The notes below the pieces were generated by a model. That model was given only the letters and a program-made list of their open reading frames with translations, had not been told where the DNA came from and made no database searches. The position numbers and the translations under genes are program-made. Below are positions 33,359 through 40,529 of a stretch of 64,000 bases of DNA, piece by piece. The stretch spans positions 124,001 through 188,000 of the forward strand of contig JAKOUW010000096.1 of assembly GCA_029782365.1 (NCBI GenBank), given 5' to 3'. Source of the DNA: Chloroflexota bacterium (lineage in GTDB: Bacteria > Chloroflexota > Anaerolineae > Anaerolineales > UBA4823). The first letter of the stretch is position 1. Each line of letters starts with the position of its first letter.

Positions 33359-34654
33359 GTGAAAGTTGCTGTAATCGGTGGGGGATCCACTTATACTCCT
33401 GAACTCATTCAAGGATTTCTGAATAGATACCAACAATTTCCACTAGAAGAATTATGGTTAATGGATATTGACCCAAAACGCCTTGGCAATGTAGGGGGAT
33501 TTGCACAAAGGATGGTGGAGGCAAAAGGAAAACCGTTCAAAGTTATTTTGTCCACTCATCAAGAAGAGGCGGTTAAAGACGCTGCATATGTTTTGACTCA
33601 GTTCAGAGCTGGTCAAATGGAGGCGCGTAAAAGAGATGAATACCTCGGCAAAAGGCATGGCTTGATTGGACAAGAAACAACTGGAATTGGTGGCATGGCG
33701 AAGGCATTGCGAACAATTCCGGTCGTTTTAAAATTGGCAGAGGATATGGGTAAATTTTCGATCCCTGGTGCGCTACTGGTGAATTTCACCAATCCATCAG
33801 GGTTGGTCACCGAGGCCTTAAACAGATTTGCACCTGAAATTAACTCGGTTGGAGTCTGCAATATTCCCATCAATACCAAAATGCAACTACTTAAGGTGAT
33901 GGAGAACATAACTGGTCGACTGATTGCGCCAGAAAGAGCAGAGCTCGATTCCTTGGGCTTGAATCATTTGTCCTGGCACCGTGGGTTTAAGATTGATAGC
34001 GAAAACGTGTGGCCTCAAATCTTCGAAGCATTTATTGATGATTTAGTTAATAATCCAAATCCAGAATGGAATGTTGATCTTATTCAAAGTTTGCAAATGA
34101 TCCCAAATTATTATTTGCAATATTTCTACAATACCAAACATAAATTAGCCGAGCAAGAGAATTGGCCCCCATCCAGGGCAGAAACCGTTACTGAAATAGA
34201 AGCGAATTTGCTAATGCAATATGCTGATCCGAATTTAAAAGAGCCGCCTGTCGACCTAATGAAGCGAGGTGGTGCTTATTATTCGACTGTGGCGACACAA
34301 CTTTTAAATGCGCATTATAATGATTTAAAAGAAATCCATATTGTCAATACAAGAAATAATGCGGCAGTTGCCGATTGGCCTTCCGATTGGGTGCTGGAAA
34401 TTCCGAGCATAATTTCGCATGATGGAATAAACGCGATTAAATCTGAACCTCTGCCACCGGTGTGTTTTAGTTTGTTAGCTCAGGTGAAAAGCTACGAAAT
34501 TTTGACGGTTGAAGCCGCAGTGCATGGAGATCGAAATTCTGCTTTTCAAGCGCTGATAACAAATCCGCTTGGACCAAAGCCCAACGAAGCCAAGTGTGTT
34601 CTTGAAGATATATTGGACACCCATCGAGATTTTTTGCCACAATTTTGGAAGTGA
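33359..34654 (+). CDS. GH4 6-phospho-beta-glucosidase-like glycosidase
   Basis: A family 4 glycosidase, 431 residues, which uses NAD+ and Mn2+ in an oxidation-elimination mechanism. The N-terminal Rossmann motif is VIGGGSTYTPELIQG, then NFTNPSGLVTEAL, GVCNIPINTKMQ (metal Cys) and LNHLSWHRG (metal His). The overall match is to the LicH/CelF 6-phospho-beta-glucosidase branch. The GTG at 33359 has AAGGAGG 6 bases upstream, which settles the start; a longer frame is possible but less likely. No PTS genes are in the window, so the source of a phosphorylated substrate is unclear. Confidence 0.87.
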   Translation: MKVAVIGGGSTYTPELIQGFLNRYQQFPLEELWLMDIDPKRLGNVGGFAQRMVEAKGKPFKVILSTHQEEAVKDAAYVLTQFRAGQMEARKRDEYLGKRHGLIGQETTGIGGMAKALRTIPVVLKLAEDMGKFSIPGALLVNFTNPSGLVTEALNRFAPEINSVGVCNIPINTKMQLLKVMENITGRLIAPERAELDSLGLNHLSWHRGFKIDSENVWPQIFEAFIDDLVNNPNPEWNVDLIQSLQMIPNYYLQYFYNTKHKLAEQENWPPSRAETVTEIEANLLMQYADPNLKEPPVDLMKRGGAYYSTVATQLLNAHYNDLKEIHIVNTRNNAAVADWPSDWVLEIPSIISHDGINAIKSEPLPPVCFSLLAQVKSYEILTVEAAVHGDRNSAFQALITNPLGPKPNEAKCVLEDILDTHRDFLPQFWK

Positions 34655-34676
34655 CCTGCGGAAAGATGGTGAACGT

Positions 34677-35195
34677 ATGCATCAAGAGGATTATGCTGTT
34701 TTATTCTCATATAATTCCTGGGTTAATATGAGGCTATTGACTTCCGTGGGACGTCTCAACCCTGAGCAATTCACAGCGCCAAATCCGTGCACCGGTTATG
34801 GTTCTTTGAGAGGAATTTTGGTCCACATCTTAAGCGCTGAGATTGTCTGGAGACAGCGCCTCTTGGGTCAGCCGGCTGACGCAGGTTTTTTAAATCCTGA
34901 TGACTTTCCTGATCTGGAAAGCTTGCAAGACCGTTGGAAAGAAGAAGAAGAAAAGTTAGCTCTGATGATTTCAGGTATGACCGAAATCGATTTTCATAAA
35001 ATCATTAAATATACCAACCGCAAAGGTGAACAATTTGAGCAACCATGTTGGGGAATCTTAATTCATGTAGTCAATCATGGAACCCAGCACCGCAGCGAAG
35101 TGGTGGTGATGTTGAATGGTTATGGGGTTTTTCCAGGTGATTTAGATTTGATTCACTATTTACGCCAACCTGGATTGGAAAAAAGTAATCCATGA
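34677..35195 (+). CDS. DinB-family putative metal-dependent protein
   Basis: A 172-residue four-helix-bundle protein of the DinB/DUF664 superfamily. The three metal-ligand histidines are in ILVHILSAE, LIHVVNHG and GTQHRSEV. Such proteins include thiol transferases dependent on bacillithiol or mycothiol and several with no known role. The ATG at 34677 lies 22 bases after the GH4 stop; longer versions overlap that gene. It overlaps the CcrM-like gene by 4 bases, so the two are co-translated. Confidence 0.82.
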   Translation: MHQEDYAVLFSYNSWVNMRLLTSVGRLNPEQFTAPNPCTGYGSLRGILVHILSAEIVWRQRLLGQPADAGFLNPDDFPDLESLQDRWKEEEEKLALMISGMTEIDFHKIIKYTNRKGEQFEQPCWGILIHVVNHGTQHRSEVVVMLNGYGVFPGDLDLIHYLRQPGLEKSNP

Positions 35196-36295
35196 GCTCA
35201 TTGCCATTAAATGCCATTATTCATGGCAATGTATTCGATATTTTTCCTCAAATACCAGACAAAACTTTCGACCTAATCTTTGCGGACCCACCGTACAATC
35301 TTCAATTAACCCAAAACTTATGGCGACCAAATATGACTTTGGTCAAGGCAGTTAATGATCAATGGGATCATTTTGCTGATTTTAATGAATATGACGCATT
35401 TACATTCAAGTGGCTTTCACAATGTAAACGGATTCTCAAGGACTCAGGTAGCTTATGGGTCATCGGCACGTATCACAACATTTTTCGAATTGGGAAGATA
35501 CTGCAAGACCTGAATTTTTGGATTCTCAATGATGTAATATGGATAAAATCCAACCCGACGCCTAATTTCCATGGAACCAGGTTCACGAATGCTCACGAAA
35601 CATTGATTTGGGGAGTAAAATCTCGAAATTCTAAATATACATTCAACTATCAAGCGATGAAAACATTGAACGAAGATTTGCAAATGCGCTCGGACTGGAT
35701 GATACCTATTTGTACCGGACCTGAAAGATTAAAAGCAAATGGGAAAAAGGCACACTCTACCCAAAAACCAGAGTCTTTGCTATATCGTATTTTATTGGCA
35801 ACAACGAACGAAGGCGATTTGATATTCGATCCTTTTTTTGGTACAGGCACAACCGGCGCTGTCGCAAAAAAATTAAATCGAAGTTGGCTGGGCGTAGAGC
35901 AAGATGAGAATTATATCCAATTGGCGCATGAGCGCATAGAAGCTATTGATTCTCCAAATCTTGATAAGTCTCTACTCAATATTCGCGGTTTTCGGAAAAC
36001 ATCTCCTCGAATTCCTTTCGGTTATTTAATTGAATCTGGGTTGTTACGAGCCGGTCAAAAATTATTCTTTATGGGAAACCCGGATAAGGATGCTGTTATT
36101 CGGGTGGATGGAAAACTAATTCATGGAGATGTGACTGGCTCTATTCATACCTTGGGGCGTCATCTACTCAATGGCAAGCCATGCAATGGATGGACGGTAT
36201 GGTTTTATGAAGACAAAGAGAGAGATTTGTTGCCGATTGATACTTTGAGGTTTAATTTACGGAAGGATTTTGGAAGTATTACCGAGTTAGATTAA
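35192..36295 (+). CDS. CcrM-like DNA adenine methyltransferase (predicted GANTC), orphan
   Basis: A beta-class N6-adenine DNA methyltransferase of 367 residues, same size as CcrM and M.HinfI. The catalytic motif IV is FADPPYNLQL. The target region has HNIFRIGKILQDLNFWILND and NAHETLIWG, very close to CcrM. The SAM motif DPFFGTGTTGAVAKKLNR lies C-terminally, the beta-class order. The last about 85 residues (SGLLRAGQKLFF to NGWTVWFY) match the CcrM C-terminal domain, also called RAMA. No restriction enzyme is adjacent, so it looks like an orphan regulatory methylase. It shares a TTAA stop with rph. Confidence 0.88.
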   Translation: MSSLPLNAIIHGNVFDIFPQIPDKTFDLIFADPPYNLQLTQNLWRPNMTLVKAVNDQWDHFADFNEYDAFTFKWLSQCKRILKDSGSLWVIGTYHNIFRIGKILQDLNFWILNDVIWIKSNPTPNFHGTRFTNAHETLIWGVKSRNSKYTFNYQAMKTLNEDLQMRSDWMIPICTGPERLKANGKKAHSTQKPESLLYRILLATTNEGDLIFDPFFGTGTTGAVAKKLNRSWLGVEQDENYIQLAHERIEAIDSPNLDKSLLNIRGFRKTSPRIPFGYLIESGLLRAGQKLFFMGNPDKDAVIRVDGKLIHGDVTGSIHTLGRHLLNGKPCNGWTVWFYEDKERDLLPIDTLRFNLRKDFGSITELD

Positions 36296-37023
36296 CGAAA
36301 TTGTAAATTCCGAGGCATGTAGGTTTTCTGCACCTCGAATAATTCTTTAATTCCTGATGAGGCAATATCGATTAATTGGTCAAATGTCTGGCGGGAAAAC
36401 GGTTTCTTTTCGGCTGTTCCTTGCACTTCTATAAATTGGTTATAACCATTCATGACAACATTGAAATCTACCTCTGCATTTGAATCTTCTTCGTAACATA
36501 AGTCCAACATTGGAATATTATTAACAATACCGATACTGACTGCAGCAATTTGGGTCAGGATAATATCCGGGGATATTTTCTGTGCTTCAACCAGGCGAGA
36601 TATGGCTTTAGCAAGCGCCAAATAACCTCCAGTGATAGAAGCAGTACGGGTCCCTCCATCTGCCTGGATCACATCACAATCGATTGTTATCGTGTAAGAC
36701 CCCAGGCGAGACAAATCAACCGCAGATCGTAGGCTGCGGCCAATCAGCCGGCGAATTTCTTGTGTGCGCCCAGTTAGGCCGTTGTTCTCGCGTGGTGTTC
36801 GGGTTAAGGTAGAACGTGGAAGCATTGAATATTCAGCGGTAATCCAACCTCCACTGATGTTTTGGCTTTGCATCCAACGCGGAACACCTGGTTCGACAGT
36901 GGCGTTACAAAGCACCTGGGTGTTTCCTTGGGTATATAACACAGATCCCTCAGCATATATTATGTAATTTTGCTGGACTGAAACTGGCCTGAGTTGATTG
37001 GGAAATCGATTGTCAATGCGCAT
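36292..37023 (-). CDS. rph: Ribonuclease PH
   Basis: A phosphorolytic 3'-5' exoribonuclease that trims tRNA precursors, 243 residues, acting as a hexamer. The N-terminus RIDNRFPNQLRPVSV, GSVLYTQGNTQVLCNATVEPGVP, SRSTLTR-type MLPRSTLTRTPRE, the Arg-rich GRTQEIRRLIGRSLR and IDCDVIQADGGTRTASITGG (catalytic Asp region) are all typical. It starts 7 bases after the ClbS-like gene with no Shine-Dalgarno sequence. Its stop overlaps the ccrM-like stop on TTAA. Confidence 0.95.
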   Translation of the reverse strand: MRIDNRFPNQLRPVSVQQNYIIYAEGSVLYTQGNTQVLCNATVEPGVPRWMQSQNISGGWITAEYSMLPRSTLTRTPRENNGLTGRTQEIRRLIGRSLRSAVDLSRLGSYTITIDCDVIQADGGTRTASITGGYLALAKAISRLVEAQKISPDIILTQIAAVSIGIVNNIPMLDLCYEEDSNAEVDFNVVMNGYNQFIEVQGTAEKKPFSRQTFDQLIDIASSGIKELFEVQKTYMPRNLQFR

Positions 37024-37029
37024 GGCAGG

Positions 37030-37518
37030 TCACTTGCCTATTAATTTTCTATAATTTTGTAAATCAGTTGCATGGTCAGATTCGTGACCGAAACTATCAT
37101 TTTCAATCCAATTGCATAAAGGATTGCCATCTAGCCAGGGATATTGTGTCGGGTTTGTCAATTCTAATTCAGAGAACTCTTCAACTCTCAGGATAGTTTG
37201 AGCTCTTACTGCGTGGAAGTCCTCAATCACTCTTGATAAGGGCCTGGTCCTGGCTTCGTTTGCCCAAATTTGATTTACTTCATCCAATTTTCCCTTGGCG
37301 GTAAAATGGGCTGTGCCAGGCTTCATTCCTTGTTTTGCTTGCCATAATAGGCGTATCAATTCTGCTTCCCAATGGCTGAGATGAGACATAATATCCTTGC
37401 AGGACCATTCTTCACAAACTCCCGGTGCGGTTAATTCAGTCTCATCAAGGTCTTCGATCAAATCTAGAAATTCTTCGTGAGCAATTTCCAATTTTGTGAG
37501 CAATTCCAGTTTATTCAT
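37030..37518 (-). CDS. ClbS/DfsB-type four-helix protein (DinB superfamily)
   Basis: A 162-residue DinB-superfamily protein of the ClbS/DfsB (DUF1706) or maleylpyruvate-isomerase-like type. WSCKDIMSHLSHWEAELIRLL carries the first conserved His pair and ESDHATDLQNYRKLIG the C-terminal His. ClbS hydrolyses a cyclopropane toxin warhead in E. coli, but the role here is unknown. It overlaps the upstream hydrolase gene by 4 bases (ATGA), so the two are coupled. It is the second DinB-like gene within 3 kb. Confidence 0.75.
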   Translation of the reverse strand: MNKLELLTKLEIAHEEFLDLIEDLDETELTAPGVCEEWSCKDIMSHLSHWEAELIRLLWQAKQGMKPGTAHFTAKGKLDEVNQIWANEARTRPLSRVIEDFHAVRAQTILRVEEFSELELTNPTQYPWLDGNPLCNWIENDSFGHESDHATDLQNYRKLIGK

Positions 37519-38318
37519 AGGAGATAATTATTTTGTAAGAACGAGAGAATTTCTTGGTTAAAAATGACAGCCTTTTCAAGATTTAGTAAATGACCGGCTT
37601 TGGGGATTATAACCAATCGACCAAAGGGAAGAGCTGCATGGACTACTTGGGCTTCGGATAAGGGTATGATCTGGTCATCAGCGCCATGCATAACACACAC
37701 TGGTAAATTCATCATTCCAAGGAAAGGTGTCATATTTTCCCGGTCGATTAATCCTTGCTGATCTTTGATTATTGTCTCTACGGATACAGCATTGTGCATC
37801 AAACCGTCCACTTTCTTAACCAAGAAAGGGTAGTTCTCTACTGTCGTTGGTGAAAGAAGTTTGGTTAACATTGATGCGATGATAGGGTCTTTACCAGATT
37901 GCTCTGCTACCGAAATCGTGTTTCTTCGGTTTAGCCGGCCTTGTTCATTATCATTATCGGATTTGGTGGCGGTTAAAATTAATCCGGCAACCTCTCGGGG
38001 GTATTTCTTGCAATAAGAAAGTGAAACATAACCGCCCATCGATAATCCACATAAAATTACTGGTTGTGTAATTTGCAAGTATTCGATTAATTCATGGCAA
38101 TGATGCGCCATTCGCTCCATGGTGTAGGGACCGGTCGCAGGCTCACTCTCGCCATGGCCGCACAAATCAGGCGCAATTACTCGCATATTTTCTGAAAGCG
38201 CTTGTAATTGAGGTTCCCAAAGATCTTTGCACAACGGAAAGCCATGAATGAATAAAACCGGCCTTCCATTCCCTTGATCCTCATAACTTATCGTAAAATC
38301 CTTGAGCCTGGCTTCCAA
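37515..38318 (-). CDS. Alpha/beta hydrolase
   Basis: A 267-residue alpha/beta-hydrolase of the esterase/haloperoxidase-like group. The oxyanion segment is FIHGFPLCKDLWEPQ, the nucleophile elbow GLSMGGYVSL, the acid MHGADDQIIPL, and the catalytic His KAGHLLNLEK. The likely start is TTG at 38318 with AGGA 9 bases upstream; TATAAT is about 30 bases upstream in the ettA divergent region. The substrate is unknown. Confidence 0.85.
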   Translation of the reverse strand: MEARLKDFTISYEDQGNGRPVLFIHGFPLCKDLWEPQLQALSENMRVIAPDLCGHGESEPATGPYTMERMAHHCHELIEYLQITQPVILCGLSMGGYVSLSYCKKYPREVAGLILTATKSDNDNEQGRLNRRNTISVAEQSGKDPIIASMLTKLLSPTTVENYPFLVKKVDGLMHNAVSVETIIKDQQGLIDRENMTPFLGMMNLPVCVMHGADDQIIPLSEAQVVHAALPFGRLVIIPKAGHLLNLEKAVIFNQEILSFLQNNYLL

Positions 38319-38382
38319 ATCTTATATTCCTGAAGAGAATTATACTCGATGATACAATTTGACCTGAATTGGAGGTTGTACG

Positions 38383-40062
38383 ATGAGTGACCAACAAGTG
38401 ATTTTTTCAATGGTGCAAGTCGGTAGAATATTTCCGCCAACAAACAAACAGGTTTTGCGAAATATTTCTTTGGGATTTTTCTATGGCGCAAAAATCGGCG
38501 TTCTGGGATTGAATGGGTCGGGAAAGAGCACATTACTCAGAATTATAGCCGGTAAAGACACCGGATATAACGGGGAGGTGTCATTTTCTAAAGGGTATAC
38601 GGTTGGCATGCTAGATCAGGAGCCCGAACTAGATCCTTCCAAAACAGTTAAAGAGATTGTCCAAGAAGCAGTTTTGCCAACAATTGAGATGATCCAAAAA
38701 TTTGATGCAATCAACGAGATGTTTTCTGATCCAGATGCGGATTATGATGCTTTAATTGCTGAACAAGCCCGACTGCAAGAAATATTGGATAATCATGATG
38801 CATGGACGCTCGATAATCGTTTAGATGTTGCAATGGATGCTCTGCGTTGCCCTCCGGGAGAGACTCCAGTCAAAATTATTTCAGGCGGAGAACGCAGACG
38901 AGTAGCGCTTTGCAGATTACTGTTGACGGAACCTGACATCTTGTTGTTGGATGAACCTACCAACCACCTGGATGCCGAATCGGTCGCCTGGTTAGAAAGG
39001 CATTTGCAACAGTATAAGGGCACAGTCATTGCCGTTACTCATGATCGTTATTTCTTGGATCACGTTGCTCAATGGATATTGGAACTCGATCGAGGATATG
39101 GAATTCCCTGGAAAGGCAATTATTCCTCCTGGCTCGAACAAAAGAAACAGCGAATTGCCTTGGAAGAAAAATCCGAGGGTAAGCGACAGCGAACCCTCGA
39201 GCGCGAATTGGAGTGGATTCACATGTCTCCAAAGGCGCGGCAGGCGAAAGGCAAAGCTCGTGTTTCTGCTTATGAAAAACTTCTCTCACAGGAATATGAA
39301 CATCGTCGAGAAGAACTAGAAATTTTTATCCCGGCAGGCCCACGTCTTGGTGATGTAGTTATTGAAATGAATCATCTCACCAAGGCTTTCCAGGATCATT
39401 TATTGATTGATGACTTCTCACTTTCGATCCCTCCAGGTTCAATTGTTGGTGTCATTGGCCCAAACGGAGCTGGTAAAACTACTCTCTTGAGGTTAATTAC
39501 TGGGCAAGAGCTGCCAGATAAAGGTGACATTCGGATCGGAGACACCGTTCAGCTCGCGTACATTGATCAAAGCCGCGAATCGCTGGATGGTGAAAAATCC
39601 GTATGGGAAGAAATATCAAGTGGGAATGATTTCATCATTCTTGGTTACCGGAAAATGAACAGCCGGGCTTATGTAGCCAGTTTTAATTTCCTGGGAGTTG
39701 ACCAGCAAAAGTTGGTTAAGACTTTGTCGGGTGGAGAAAGAAACCGGGTCCACCTAGCAAAAATGTTGGTAAAAAATGCAAATGTGATTTTACTTGATGA
39801 ACCTACGAATGACCTTGATGTAAACACCTTGCGTTCTTTGGAAGAAGCTCTCGAAAATTTTGCTGGATCAGCTATTGTCGTCAGCCATGATCGGTGGTTT
39901 TTGGATAGAATTGCGACTCATATTCTGGCCTTCGAAGGTGATAGTCAGTTGCGCTGGTTTGATGGAAACTTTTCAGATTATGAAGCTGATCGGAAGAAAA
40001 GGATGGGAATTGAGGCAGACCAGCCGCATCGGATTAATTATCGAGCCTTAAAACGAAATTAA
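38383..40062 (+). CDS. ettA: Energy-dependent translational throttle protein EttA (ABC-F)
   Basis: A soluble ABC-F ATPase of 559 residues that binds the ribosomal E site and gates the first peptide bond according to the ATP/ADP ratio. The two nucleotide domains have Walker A GLNGSGKSTLL and GPNGAGKTTLL, signatures SGGERRRVAL and SGGERNRVHLAKML, and Walker B LLLDEPTNHLDAESVAWLE and LLDEPTNDLDVNTL. The linker (about 245-320) and the start VIFSMVQVGRIFPP match EttA rather than other ABC-F types. GGAGG lies 8 bases before the ATG. Its stop overlaps the ybaK-like stop on TTAA. Confidence 0.93.
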   Translation: MSDQQVIFSMVQVGRIFPPTNKQVLRNISLGFFYGAKIGVLGLNGSGKSTLLRIIAGKDTGYNGEVSFSKGYTVGMLDQEPELDPSKTVKEIVQEAVLPTIEMIQKFDAINEMFSDPDADYDALIAEQARLQEILDNHDAWTLDNRLDVAMDALRCPPGETPVKIISGGERRRVALCRLLLTEPDILLLDEPTNHLDAESVAWLERHLQQYKGTVIAVTHDRYFLDHVAQWILELDRGYGIPWKGNYSSWLEQKKQRIALEEKSEGKRQRTLERELEWIHMSPKARQAKGKARVSAYEKLLSQEYEHRREELEIFIPAGPRLGDVVIEMNHLTKAFQDHLLIDDFSLSIPPGSIVGVIGPNGAGKTTLLRLITGQELPDKGDIRIGDTVQLAYIDQSRESLDGEKSVWEEISSGNDFIILGYRKMNSRAYVASFNFLGVDQQKLVKTLSGGERNRVHLAKMLVKNANVILLDEPTNDLDVNTLRSLEEALENFAGSAIVVSHDRWFLDRIATHILAFEGDSQLRWFDGNFSDYEADRKKRMGIEADQPHRINYRALKRN

Positions 40063-40523
40063 ACCAACTCCACAATTTCAAAATTAATCAGTGCTTTTGT
40101 TAATTCGCTGGAGGGAATAATAATCGCTGTTCCACGCAAGCCTGAACCAATGGAAATCATTGGCTGAACTAATACTCTTACATCGATTAAAATTTTGATA
40201 TGCTCCGACAGCCCAATAGGTCCAACAGCGCCGATTTTACATCCAGTCTGTTCGAAAATTTCACCTTCTGTAGCCAGAGTCAACCGATTGGCGTGTAGAA
40301 CTTGGCGAATTTTAGGCCAAGACACCTGATTTTTTCCATTAATCAGCGCCATGACGAATATATTTTGGTCAAAACGAAACAAAATACTCCGAACAACCTG
40401 TTCAATTGCTTGGGCACGCTCAGACGCTGCCTGTTCTATGGATGTCACTTCACCAGCGTGGGTAAAAAGGGTGTAAGAGATTTTATGCTTATCTAAACAA
40501 TCAGTTGCTACAGTTTTGATCAT
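40059..40523 (-). CDS. YbaK/EbsC-type aminoacyl-tRNA deacylase
   Basis: A 154-residue free-standing editing domain of the INS superfamily (YbaK, ProX), hydrolysing mischarged tRNA such as Cys- or Ala-tRNA(Pro). SIEQAASERAQAIEQVVRSILFR carries the Lys/Arg region, and GCKIGAVGPIGLSEHIKILID the GxxxP substrate loop; SIGSGLRGTAIII is the C-terminal GxxxH-like strand. The Lys of the KS.. motif in YbaK is replaced here by Arg-Ser, so specificity may differ. It starts 6 bases after the recJ stop. A second tRNA-editing gene (alaX) is elsewhere in the window. Confidence 0.83.
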   Translation of the reverse strand: MIKTVATDCLDKHKISYTLFTHAGEVTSIEQAASERAQAIEQVVRSILFRFDQNIFVMALINGKNQVSWPKIRQVLHANRLTLATEGEIFEQTGCKIGAVGPIGLSEHIKILIDVRVLVQPMISIGSGLRGTAIIIPSSELTKALINFEIVELV

Positions 40524-40529
40524 TTTTTC

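Noticed and set aside
35192-37023. A restriction-modification system around the CcrM-like gene.
   Set aside because: Neighbours are a DinB-like protein and RNase PH. No endonuclease gene is present.
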